Of a stretch of 55,003 bases of DNA, positions 16,845 through 24,581 are shown piece by piece. Both the position numbers and the translations under genes were made by a program. The stretch is taken from assembly GCA_000696115.1 (NCBI GenBank), contig JJOH01000035.1, positions 1 to 55,003 on the forward strand, read 5' to 3'. The notes below the pieces were generated by a model that saw only the letters and a list, made by a program, of their open reading frames with translations, ran no database searches and was not told where the DNA came from. The stretch is from Streptomyces olindensis. Its GTDB lineage: Bacteria > Actinomycetota > Actinomycetes > Streptomycetales > Streptomycetaceae. How positions within the stretch are numbered: the first letter of the stretch is position 1; each line of letters starts with the position of its first letter.

Positions 16845-18248
16845 CCGGGCCGAAACCGCTCGCCGTCGTCGGGGACGTCCTCCTCGACGAGGACATCGAA
16901 GGCGTCTCCACCCGGCTCTCCCCGGACGCCCCCGCCCCCGTCGTCGACGTCACCGGCGACCGCAGCCACCCCGGAGGGGCCGGACTGGCCGCCGCCCTCG
17001 CCGCGCGGGGCGGCCGGGACGTGGTGCTGGTGACCGCGCTCGGCGACGACGACGCCAGCGAGGCCGTACGCCGTGACCTGCGCGGCCGGGTCCGGCTGCT
17101 GGAGATCCCGCTGAAGGGCACCCTCCCGGTCAAGACCCGGGTCCTGGCGGGCGGCCGGCCCGTCGTCCGCATCGACCGGGGCGGCGGCACCCCCGGCGAA
17201 CCCGACGACGCCGTCCGCTCCGCACTCGCGAACGCGCACGCCGTCCTGGTCGCCGACTACGGCCGCCACACCGCGGGCGCCCTGCGGCCCCACCTCGAGG
17301 ACATCGCCCGCCGCACCCCCCCTGGTGTGGGACCCGCACCCCAAGGGCGACCCGCCCGTGCCCGGAGCACGGCTGGTCACCCCCAACGCCGCCGAGGCAC
17401 GCGCCCTGCACCCCGGCTCCGGAGGAACGTCGCTGGGCGAGTACGCCGAGCGCGGGGCGCGGCTCGCGGAGCGCTGGCGCGCGGCAGGGGTGGCCGTCAC
17501 CCTCGGCGACCGCGGAGTGCTGCTGGCCCGGCCCGGCGCCGGCACGCCGATGCTGGTCCCGGTGCCCTACCGGGCCGCCGGGGACCCGTGCGGCGCGGGC
17601 GACTGCTTCGCCGCGACGACGGCGGCCGCCCTCGCCGACGGTCTGCTCCCCGAGGAGGCGCTGCAACGGGCCGTGGCCGAGGCGGCCGCTTTCGTCGCGG
17701 CGGGCGGCGCGGGCAACCCCGACCTGTGGCGGACTCCGCCGACGCCGGACCCCGCGGACGATCCCACGACCGACGCGTTCGCCCTAGCGGAGAGCGTCCG
17801 CGCCCGCGGCGGCACCGTGGTCGCCACCGGCGGCTGCTTCGACCTGGTGCACGCCGGGCACGTCGGCCTGCTGGAGAGCGCCCGGCGCATCGGCGACTGC
17901 CTCATCGTGTGCCTGAACTCCGACGCGTCCGTCACCCGCCGCAAGGGCCCCGGGCGCCCGCTCAACCACGCGGCGGACCGGGCCCGCGTCCTCGCCGCCC
18001 TCGGCAGCGTCGACGCGGTCGTGGTCTTCGAGGAGGACACCCCCGAGGCGGTCCTGACGCGCCTGCGCCCGGACGTCTGGGTCAAGGGCGGCGACTACTC
18101 CGTCCAGGACCTGCCGGAGGCGGAGGTCCTGCGGAGCTGGGGCGGGCAGGCGGTGGTCCTGCCGTACCTGGACGGCCGCTCCACGACCCTGCTGACCCGC
18201 AGGGCGGCCAAGGCGGCTGCCGGGGCCCTGCGGCCGTCGGGGTCCTGA
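16841..18248 (+). pseudogene. hldE: Bifunctional heptose kinase/adenylyltransferase HldE, split by +1 frameshift
   Basis: HldE phosphorylates heptose 7-phosphate at C1 (N-terminal PfkB domain) and later adenylylates heptose 1-phosphate (C-terminal domain), giving ADP-heptose. The N-part from the ATG at 16841 reads LAVVGDVLLDEDIEGVSTRLS, HPGGAGLAAALAARGG and VKTRVLAGGRPVVRID. The C-part in another frame gives the kinase anion hole CGAGDCFAAT and the nucleotidyltransferase motif GGCFDLVHAGHVGLLESAR. The frames meet at a run of seven C (17316-17322); six C restores RRTPLVWDPHPKG. Total length, 1408 bases, is one more than a multiple of three, so a single insertion explains it. Either an assembly error or a real, possibly reversible, inactivation. 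The stop lies in a 26-bp tandem repeat. Confidence 0.9.
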
Positions 18249-18331
18249 CCAGCAGGACGCCCTCGGGGTCCTGACCGGGAGGACGGCCTCAGGGTCCTGA
18301 CCGGGAGGACGGCCTCAGGGGTCCTGCTCAG
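18241..18331. repeat. Three 26-bp tandem repeats over the hldE stop, partly hairpin-forming
   Basis: Units run 18241-18266, 18267-18292 and 18293-18318, with a partial fourth (GGTCCTG) after it. The first unit contains the hldE TGA. Units two and three are identical, and each can fold (GTCCT ... AGGAC arms, 5 bp). The array fills the space between hldE and the convergent MFS gene end (18328), so it may also help termination. Confidence 0.85.
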
Positions 18332-19629
18332 GCCGCCTTGCTCAGGGCCGGCACGTCGCCCTCCTCGGTGCGCAGCACCACCGGGGTCGCGGCCCTGCGC
18401 TGCCGCAGCAGGTGGCCCGCCCCGATCGCACCGGCGATGAGCAGTCCACCGGTGACCAGGGCACCGCGGGCCCCGGCCAGTTCCATGAGCAGGCCGAGCG
18501 CGGGCGGACCGCCCAGGCTCCACACCGTGCCGATGCTGCCCCACACGCCCAGCACGCGTCCACGCAGATGGGCGGGCGGGTCGGTCTGCAGCACGGCCGT
18601 ACCGGCGGTGTCGGAGACGGACTCCACCACGGCCATCGGCAGCACCAGCGCGATCAGCACGACCAGCGACGGAGACAGCCCCGCCGCCACCTGGAGCAGC
18701 CCGCCGGTCGCCGCCAGCGCGCCCACGAGCCGCACCGACGGCCGGCGCAGCCGGGCGCCGAGCACGGCGCCGAGGATCCCGCCGATCGCGAGCACGGTCG
18801 ACACGGTGCCGAAGGAACCGGCGCCACCCGCGAGCGGCCCGGTGACGAGCACGGCCAGGGTGAGCCCGTAGTTCCGGCCGAACACCGCGCTGATCCCGGT
18901 CACGCCGGCGAGCGCGACCAGCCGCGGCCGGCGCGCGAAGAAGGCCAGCCCCTCGCGCACGCTCATCTCGGAGCCGGTGCGCCCGCCGGGCGCGGCGACG
19001 TGTCGTACCGCCCCGGCGGCCGGGCGCAGGAACGGAATGACCGACGCCACGAACAGGAACGACAGCCCGTTGGCGAAGTACGCGGCGGACGTGCCGAGGA
19101 ACCCGACCGCCACACCGGCGAGAGCCGCTCCCACGAGCCGGCCCGCCTGGTGCACCAGCGCCCCGACTCCGATGGCCGACGGCACGTCCTCCGCCGGGAC
19201 CAGGTCGTTGCCCAGCAGCGCGCACGCGGGGTTGTCGACGGTCGCGACGACACCCGTGACCGCGGCCAGCACCATCAGCGAGGTCATGTCGAGCCGGTCC
19301 AGCGCCACGAGGACGGCCGTCGTGAACGCGATCGCGCCGAGCAGTGCCTGGCTCACGGCGGCCGTCAGCTTCCGGGGCCACCGGTCGACGGCCGCACCGC
19401 CCAGGACGCTCATCAGCAGGGCGGGCGCCGCCTGCACGGACATGGACAGGCCGGTCGCGGCGGCGGACCCGGTGATCTGGAGGACCAGCAGGTTCTGCAC
19501 CGTGAGCTGCATCCACGTACCGGCGTTGGACACGAAGTTCGCGACGGACCACCAGCGCATGCTGCGGTACCGCAGCGACCGCCAGGGCGAGCGCGAGGCG
19601 GGCTGGGCAGGGGAGGGCGAGGAAGACAC
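18328..19629 (-). CDS. MFS transporter, EntS-like
   Basis: A 433-residue major facilitator with about 12 hydrophobic segments. Its N-terminus (RSMRWWSVANFVSNAGTWMQ) and the loop GGAAVDRWPRKL after helix 2 match the EntS/MFS_3 drug- and siderophore-exporter group. A central cytoplasmic loop lies near PGGRTGSEMSVREGLAFFAR. It probably exports a small molecule with proton antiport; the substrate is unknown. The predicted start is a GTG at 19629 with no obvious ribosome site. The gene converges on hldE across the 26-bp repeats. No TetR or MarR regulator gene is adjacent. Confidence 0.9.
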   Translation of the reverse strand: MSSSPSPAQPASRSPWRSLRYRSMRWWSVANFVSNAGTWMQLTVQNLLVLQITGSAAATGLSMSVQAAPALLMSVLGGAAVDRWPRKLTAAVSQALLGAIAFTTAVLVALDRLDMTSLMVLAAVTGVVATVDNPACALLGNDLVPAEDVPSAIGVGALVHQAGRLVGAALAGVAVGFLGTSAAYFANGLSFLFVASVIPFLRPAAGAVRHVAAPGGRTGSEMSVREGLAFFARRPRLVALAGVTGISAVFGRNYGLTLAVLVTGPLAGGAGSFGTVSTVLAIGGILGAVLGARLRRPSVRLVGALAATGGLLQVAAGLSPSLVVLIALVLPMAVVESVSDTAGTAVLQTDPPAHLRGRVLGVWGSIGTVWSLGGPPALGLLMELAGARGALVTGGLLIAGAIGAGHLLRQRRAATPVVLRTEEGDVPALSKAA

Positions 19630-19910
19630 AGTGCGGTACTCGCAAGACGAGTCGGAGGACTCAGCAGGAGGGGGGCGAGGAGAACGAGAGGCACCGGCTG
19701 CGCTGCGCGGTGGCTCCCCTCGCCGGATACGGCGCCGACCATCGTGACAGAGCGATCCCCCGAGTCGGTTCCGCCCGCACCCCGTCCGTCGCTCTCACCC
19801 GCCCCAAAGCCCTCTCGCCCACGGGGATTTGGGACCGCGAGTGTGGTTGATCACAGTTGTCGATCATGGGCCGCGGGCTGTGACGGCACCCACAGAAGGT
19901 CACGTGACGA
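19630..19910. other. Upstream region of the MFS gene, no gene seen
   Basis: Bases 19630-19910 separate the MFS start from the hairpin after the hemerythrin gene. Frames crossing it have poor codon bias. It contains a 10-bp palindrome GTCACGTGAC (19899-19908) and nearby TTGATCA/TCGATCA repeats that could be regulator sites for the MFS gene. No RNA gene is apparent. Confidence 0.4.
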
Positions 19911-19974
19911 CGGCCACAGAAGCGGAGAAGGGCCCATCGCCGACGCGATGGGCCCTTCTCCGCTTCTGTGGCCG
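19911..19974. terminator. Perfect 30-bp-arm hairpin after the hemerythrin gene
   Basis: Bases 19911-19940 and 19945-19974 are exact reverse complements around a 4-base CGAC loop. The hairpin starts two bases after the hemerythrin stop (19977). It is much longer than a normal terminator stem, but its position fits termination of that transcript. Confidence 0.85.
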
Positions 19975-19976
19975 CG

Positions 19977-20540
19977 TTACTCGAACTTCCCCCGGCCGCT
20001 CAGCGCGTCGCGCAGCCGGTCGACCATCCCGGTGCCGGGCGCCAGGAGCTTGTTCGCCGGAGGCTTGTCGGGAGCCGCCGGGTGGGGCCGGGTCGGGGCG
20101 GTCTTCTTCGCCGTGCGGACCTTGTCGCCCAGCTCGTTGAGCGTGTCCATCGGGCACGCCTGCCGCAGCCGCGGGAAGAGGTTCCCTTCCTCGTCCGCGA
20201 TGTGCGAGCGGATCTCGCTCATCAGCATGCCGATCAGGCGGTCGAAGTCGGCGTCGCCCGCGTCGCAGCCCTCCAGGTCCTTCATGATCCGCTCGGCCGT
20301 GGCGTGGTCCTGGAGCTCCTGGTCGGCCAGGGCGTCCCCGCCCGCCACGTGCTCGCGCACGGCCGGATAGAGGTAGGCCTCCTCGGCCACCGAGTGCCGC
20401 ACCAGTTCGATCGTGACCTGGTCCGCGTACACCTTGCGGTCCTGGTGACCGGACGGCAGCGCCTCGATCCTGCCGAACATCTCCTCGACCTCGCGGTGAT
20501 CGGTCACCAGCTCGTCGATGACGTTTCCTCCGTGTCCCAT
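19977..20540 (-). CDS. Hemerythrin HHE-domain protein
   Basis: The protein has the HHE four-helix di-iron pattern: TDHREVEEMF, RHSVAEEAYLYPAV, QELQDHATAERIM and HIADEEGNLFPRL supply the His/Glu/Asp ligands. A flexible Lys/Pro-rich C-terminal tail follows (about residues 145-187). Such cytoplasmic proteins bind oxygen, nitric oxide or iron; the exact role here is unknown. I choose the ATG at 20540 because GGAGGTG is correctly spaced before it. The GTG three codons upstream overlaps that ribosome site and would be poorly placed. The gene follows the DoxX gene on the same strand, with a small hairpin between, and is followed by the long hairpin. Confidence 0.92.
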   Translation of the reverse strand: MGHGGNVIDELVTDHREVEEMFGRIEALPSGHQDRKVYADQVTIELVRHSVAEEAYLYPAVREHVAGGDALADQELQDHATAERIMKDLEGCDAGDADFDRLIGMLMSEIRSHIADEEGNLFPRLRQACPMDTLNELGDKVRTAKKTAPTRPHPAAPDKPPANKLLAPGTGMVDRLRDALSGRGKFE

Positions 20541-20553
20541 GTCCTTCACCTCC

Positions 20554-20584
20554 AGCCCTCGGGTCCCCCGGGCCCCCGAGGGCT
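20554..20584. terminator. Hairpin between DoxX and hemerythrin genes
   Basis: Arms AGCCCTCGGG (20554-20563) and CCCGAGGGCT (20575-20584) pair exactly over an 11-base loop. It follows the DoxX stop by 35 bases and ends two bases before the hemerythrin ribosome site. It could end the DoxX transcript or attenuate hemerythrin expression. Confidence 0.65.
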
Positions 20585-20619
20585 AACGCGCGGTCGGTCC
20601 GGTCGGGCCCGCCCAGGGG

Positions 20620-21153
20620 TCAGGCGGGGAGCTTGGCGCGGACCCGCCCGGCCGCGGCGGCCGGACGCGCGGTGGCCCGGACGGAACGCCGCACCAGGCC
20701 CGCGTCGTGCCGCAGACCACGGGCGGCGTGCGTGCCGCGCCACACCAGCGAGGGGCGGGCGCCCGTGTCGTCGGCGGCGATCAGCAGCCCGCCGAGCATG
20801 GACATGTTCTTGAAGAAGTGGATGCGCTGCTGGGCCCGCTCCGAGGGGTCCTCCGCCTCCCAGAAGCGGTGTCCCGCCAGCGTCGTGGGCACCAGCGTGG
20901 CGGCGATGGCGAGCGCGGCCGGCCGCGGCATGCGTCCGGTGGCCAGCATCAGGCCCGCCACGACCTGCACGGCGCCGTTCAGCCGTACGACCTGTTCGGT
21001 GCGGTCCGGCAGCGCCGAGACGCGCTCGGTGACGGGTTGGACGACAGGCTCGGCGATGTCGGCGACCTCCTTGGGATCGCGGACGGAGTTCAGGCCGCCC
21101 GCGAGGAACATCGAGGCCAGCATGGGACGGCCGAGCACACGCAACAGACTCAT
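20620..21153 (-). CDS. DoxX family membrane protein
   Basis: A 177-residue product from the ATG at 21153, which follows GGAGAGG; a longer frame starting at 21216 has no ribosome site. Four hydrophobic segments are visible (RPMLASMFLAGGLNSVR, LNGAVQVVAGLMLATG, PAALAIAATLVPTTLAG, MSMLGGLLIAADD), with the conserved FFKNMSMLGGLL near the end of the DoxX domain. DoxX/MpoC-type proteins sit in the membrane and take part in redox or oxidative-stress complexes, though this is poorly defined. The last 40 residues are Arg/Ala-rich and probably cytoplasmic. Pairing with a hemerythrin gene fits an oxygen/redox theme (inference). Confidence 0.9.
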   Translation of the reverse strand: MSLLRVLGRPMLASMFLAGGLNSVRDPKEVADIAEPVVQPVTERVSALPDRTEQVVRLNGAVQVVAGLMLATGRMPRPAALAIAATLVPTTLAGHRFWEAEDPSERAQQRIHFFKNMSMLGGLLIAADDTGARPSLVWRGTHAARGLRHDAGLVRRSVRATARPAAAAGRVRAKLPA

Positions 21154-21216
21154 GGCCCTCTCCAGGGTGTCGGTGGGTTCAGCGCTCGCCGGGTTCCCCA
21201 CCGGGCCGGGAGCCAC

Positions 21217-22401
21217 TCACCCGGTCCGGGCCGCCCGGTGCCGCGCCCACGCCTCCTCGCGCAGCCCCTCGCAGAGCAGCACGTCGGCGGCGGTGCACGC
21301 GAGGGCCCAGGTCACGGCGACCAGCACCTCGCGGGCCGGGGGAGAGGCGGCCGCCGCGGCGAACTCCGGGGTGTGGTCGGAGCCGTCCTCGACCATGATC
21401 GCGACGAACGGGTGGATGGCGGGCACCCGCGTGCTGACGTTCCCGATGTCGGACGACCCCAGGTACACGCCGGGCGCGGGCGGCGACAGCGTGATCCCGG
21501 CCCTCGCCAGGTGCGCGGCGAACCGCTCGGACAGCGGCTCGCTGTCCCGGAAGTGCTCGTAGCGCACGGTGGCGCGCTCCACCTCGGCGGTGGTGCCGGT
21601 GGCCCGGGCCACGCCCTCGGCGCACACTCGCAGCCGCTCCACCAGGTCGTCCAGGGCCTCGGTGGTGGCCGCGCGCAGCCCGAACAGGCCCTCGGCGTAC
21701 TCGGGGACGATGTTGGTGGCGGTGCCGCCGTGGGTCACGATGCCCTGCACGTGCGAGCCCTCCGGCAGCCGCCGCCCCAGCACGGCCAGCACATTGAACA
21801 GCTCCACGAGCGCCGCGAGCGCGTCGACGCCCTCCGTCGGGTTGCCCGTGGGATGCGCGGCCCGGCCGTGGAAGGCCACCCGGTACTGCACCTGCGCGGT
21901 CAGCGGCGCCCGGGCCCAGTCGTACACGCCGGGGTGGAACATCAGCGCCGCGTCGACGTCGTCGAACACCCCGGCGTCCGCCTCGATCGCCTTGCCGCCC
22001 CCGCCCTCCTCGGCGGGCGTGCCCACCGCCAGCACCGTCCCGGCGGACACCTCCGGCACGGCGGCCACCGCCAGCGCGGCGCCCAGGCCCGCCGCCGCGA
22101 TGAGGTTGTGCCCGCACGCGTGCCCGAGGCCGGGCAGGGCGTCGTACTCCATCAGCAGCGCCACCGCCGGCCGGCCCCGGCCCGAGCGCGCCGTGAACGC
22201 GGTGGGCATCCCCGCCACGCCCCGCTCCACGGCGAAACCGGCGCGCTCCAGCTCGCCCGAGAGCAGGGCCGCCGCCCGGTGCTCGGCGAAGGCGTACTCG
22301 GGGTCGGCGTGCAGGCGCAGGGCAACGTCCCACAGGGCGTCGGCCCGGGCCGCCACCTCCTTGCGCAGGGCCAGATGTACGTCGTTCGGCGTGCCGGCCA
22401 C
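21217..22401 (-). CDS. M20 family metallopeptidase/amidohydrolase
   Basis: A 394-residue M20D-type enzyme. The start is a GTG at 22401 (GAGGAGG just upstream). Motifs: VALLMEYDALPGLGHACGHN (Asp and the GHACGH metal ligands), VGTPAEEGGGGKAI with the catalytic Glu, FHGRAAHPTGNPTEGVDAL in the lid domain, HGGTATNIVPEYAEG, and a C-terminal SSDIGNVSTRVPAIHPF. This group hydrolyses N-acyl or peptide-like amides (p-aminobenzoyl-glutamate hydrolase, N-acyl-amino-acid deacylases); the exact substrate is unknown. It is cytoplasmic with no signal peptide. It is divergent from the decarboxylase gene, so the 176 bases between them probably carry two promoters. Confidence 0.92.
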   Translation of the reverse strand: MAGTPNDVHLALRKEVAARADALWDVALRLHADPEYAFAEHRAAALLSGELERAGFAVERGVAGMPTAFTARSGRGRPAVALLMEYDALPGLGHACGHNLIAAAGLGAALAVAAVPEVSAGTVLAVGTPAEEGGGGKAIEADAGVFDDVDAALMFHPGVYDWARAPLTAQVQYRVAFHGRAAHPTGNPTEGVDALAALVELFNVLAVLGRRLPEGSHVQGIVTHGGTATNIVPEYAEGLFGLRAATTEALDDLVERLRVCAEGVARATGTTAEVERATVRYEHFRDSEPLSERFAAHLARAGITLSPPAPGVYLGSSDIGNVSTRVPAIHPFVAIMVEDGSDHTPEFAAAAASPPAREVLVAVTWALACTAADVLLCEGLREEAWARHRAARTG

Positions 22402-22577
22402 GGGGCCTCCTCGGCAGTCGGGGTGCGGTGCCCTTCCCCGCCGGGTTTCACCGCCCGCCGCCGCGACACCCACCGCGTTTCGACCGGTGCCCCGGTGCAA
22501 CACGGTCGGTGTACCCGCCGGGCCACGACGGCGTGGACGCCGCGGCGGCGGCCGGCGGGCCGGACCCGGGAGGAACC

Positions 22578-24041
22578 ATGGACCACTCGCGCGTGCCCGT
22601 GCTGGAGGCGCTGGAGGACTTCCGGCGCCGCGGCGACATCGCCTACGGCCCGCCGGGCCACAAGCAGGGCAGGGGAGTGGATCCGAGGGTCGCCGAGATC
22701 GTCGGGCTCGACGTGTTCCGCTCCGACGTGCTCGCCCTCAACGGACTCGACGACCGCCGTCAGTCGCAGGGCGTGCTCAGTCGGGCCCAGGAGCTGATGG
22801 CCGACGCGGTCGGCGCCGAGCACGCGTTCTTCTCCACCTGCGGCAGCTCCCTGTCCGTGAAGACCGCCATGCTGGCCGCGGCCGGGCCGGGCGAGAAGCT
22901 GCTGCTGTCGCGCAACGCCCACAAGTCCGTCATCGCGGCCGTCGTCGTCAACGGCGTCGAGCCGATCTGGGTGCACCCGAAGTTCGACGCCGAACGCCAT
23001 CTGGCCCACCCGCCCGAGCCCGACGACGTCCGGCGCCGGCTCAGGGAGCATCCGGACGCCAAGGGCATGCTGCTCATCACGCCGACCGACTGGGGCTCCT
23101 GCGCGGACATCGGGGGAGTGGCCCGGGTGTGCCACGAGTTCGACGTGCCCGTGATCGTCGACGAGGCCTGGGGCGCCCACCTGCCGTTCCACCCCGGCCT
23201 GCCCGCCTGGGGCATGGACGCCGAGGCCGACCTGGTGGTGACCAGCGTGCACAAGATGGGCGGGGCGGTGGAGCAGAGCTCCGTCTTCCACCTCCAGTAC
23301 GACCGGGTGTCGCCCGAGGCCCTCAAGCAGCGGGAGGACCTGCTCGGCACCACGAGCGCCTCCTCCCTGGTGTACGCCACCCTCGACGGCTGGCGCCGCC
23401 AGATGGTCGAGCAGGGGCAGGAACTCCTGGACGCCGCGATCCGCCGCGCCGACCGCATCCGGGCCGCGGTCGCCGACCTGCCCGGACTGCGGCCCATGGG
23501 CCGGGAGGTCGTGGAGGAGGGGCTCGCCGCCGACCTGGATCCGCTCAAGCTGGTGATCGACGTGCGCAAGCTCGGCATCAGCGGGATGCAGGCCGCGGAG
23601 TGGCTGCGCACCCACCGCCAGGTGGACGTCGGCGGCTCGGACAGCTGCCGGGTCAGCGCCTCGATCACCCACGCCGACGACGACGAGACCGAGCAGGTCC
23701 TGGTGGACGCCCTGCGCGCGCTCGTCGAGCACGCCGACACCGTCGAACGGCGGCCGCCGGTGCGGCTGCCCGAGCCCTCGGCGCTGGAACTGGAGCAGGC
23801 GATGCTGCCCCGCGAGGCGTTCTTCGCCCCGGTCGAGCACGTGCCCGCCGAGCGGGCCGCGGGGCGCGTCGCCGCCGAGATGATCAGCCCCTACCCGCCG
23901 GGCGTCCCCGTGGTGGCACCCGGCGAGGTCGTCACCGACGCGGTCCTGGACTACCTGCGCAGCGGCGTCGAGCACGGCGTGCTGATCCCGGACGCGGCGG
24001 ACTCCTCGGTCCGCACGCTGCGGGTCGTGGCCCGGCGCTGA
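22578..24041 (+). CDS. PLP-dependent Orn/Lys/Arg decarboxylase
   Basis: A 487-residue Gram-positive-type (SpeA-like, short) amino-acid decarboxylase, which makes a polyamine or diamine from arginine, lysine or ornithine with pyridoxal phosphate. The Schiff-base lysine is Lys226 in VVTSVHKMGGAVEQSS. Upstream are YGPPGHKQGRG, FFSTCGSSLSVKTAML and VIVDEAWGAHLPFHP (cofactor Asp). The C-terminal domain ends with ISPYPPGVPVVAPGE, typical of the family. The ATG at 22578 follows GGGAGGAA; the in-frame ATG at 22428 has no ribosome site. Cytoplasmic. A remnant serine-hydrolase gene lies immediately downstream. Confidence 0.93.
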   Translation: MDHSRVPVLEALEDFRRRGDIAYGPPGHKQGRGVDPRVAEIVGLDVFRSDVLALNGLDDRRQSQGVLSRAQELMADAVGAEHAFFSTCGSSLSVKTAMLAAAGPGEKLLLSRNAHKSVIAAVVVNGVEPIWVHPKFDAERHLAHPPEPDDVRRRLREHPDAKGMLLITPTDWGSCADIGGVARVCHEFDVPVIVDEAWGAHLPFHPGLPAWGMDAEADLVVTSVHKMGGAVEQSSVFHLQYDRVSPEALKQREDLLGTTSASSLVYATLDGWRRQMVEQGQELLDAAIRRADRIRAAVADLPGLRPMGREVVEEGLAADLDPLKLVIDVRKLGISGMQAAEWLRTHRQVDVGGSDSCRVSASITHADDDETEQVLVDALRALVEHADTVERRPPVRLPEPSALELEQAMLPREAFFAPVEHVPAERAAGRVAAEMISPYPPGVPVVAPGEVVTDAVLDYLRSGVEHGVLIPDAADSSVRTLRVVARR

Positions 24042-24170
24042 GGAGCCGGATGAGCGGGCGCTCAACAGTCGGTGCTCAACCACTCATGCCCGAGATGTTG
24101 AACTCTTCCGCGAGGCGTGGCCGGCTCACGCCAGGCCCGGCTCGCGCGCCGGCTCCTCGACCACATCTGG

Positions 24171-24574
24171 CGCGAGACGCGGGCGCCGTACGCGCCACGC
24201 CGCACGACCTGCTCACCTTCCTGGAAGCCCATCTGAACCCGGCCGCGGCGCCCCCGGCCCCGGCCCCGGCCCTGCGCGCGGTGCGCGTCCCCGTGCTGCG
24301 CCGCGGCCTGACCCACCGGCACGTGCACACCGTCGCCTGGTTCCGTCACCCCACCGACGGCGGACCGATGTACTTCCACAGCGGCGCGACCCTCGGCCAG
24401 CGGGCGTTCCTCGGCTTCCGCCCCGACACCGGCACGGCCCTGGCCGCCGTGTGCACCCGCCGCTTCCGCGCCCACGACCCGTTCCTGGCCACCGCGTACG
24501 CGCTGCTCGCCGAGGAGCGGCTGGACCCGCCCGGCGCCGACGGCACGGGCCGCGCCGGCACCGGACAGCCCTGA
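24171..24574 (+). pseudogene. C-terminal remnant of a serine hydrolase (beta-lactamase class C family)
   Basis: The frame carries only the last third of a serine beta-lactamase-type hydrolase: GAVRATPHDLLTFLEAHL, then HTVAWFRHPTDGGPMYFHSG and LGQRAFLGFRPDTGTALAAV, where HSG stands at the place of the class C KTG/HxG box. The SxxK nucleophile and YxN regions are missing, and no start or ribosome site precedes it. The 130 bases back to the decarboxylase stop look like scrambled leftovers (no frame gives a clean join). The fragment ends in a normal TGA. It is best explained as decay of a formerly full-length gene. Confidence 0.75.
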
Positions 24575-24581
24575 CCCCTCG

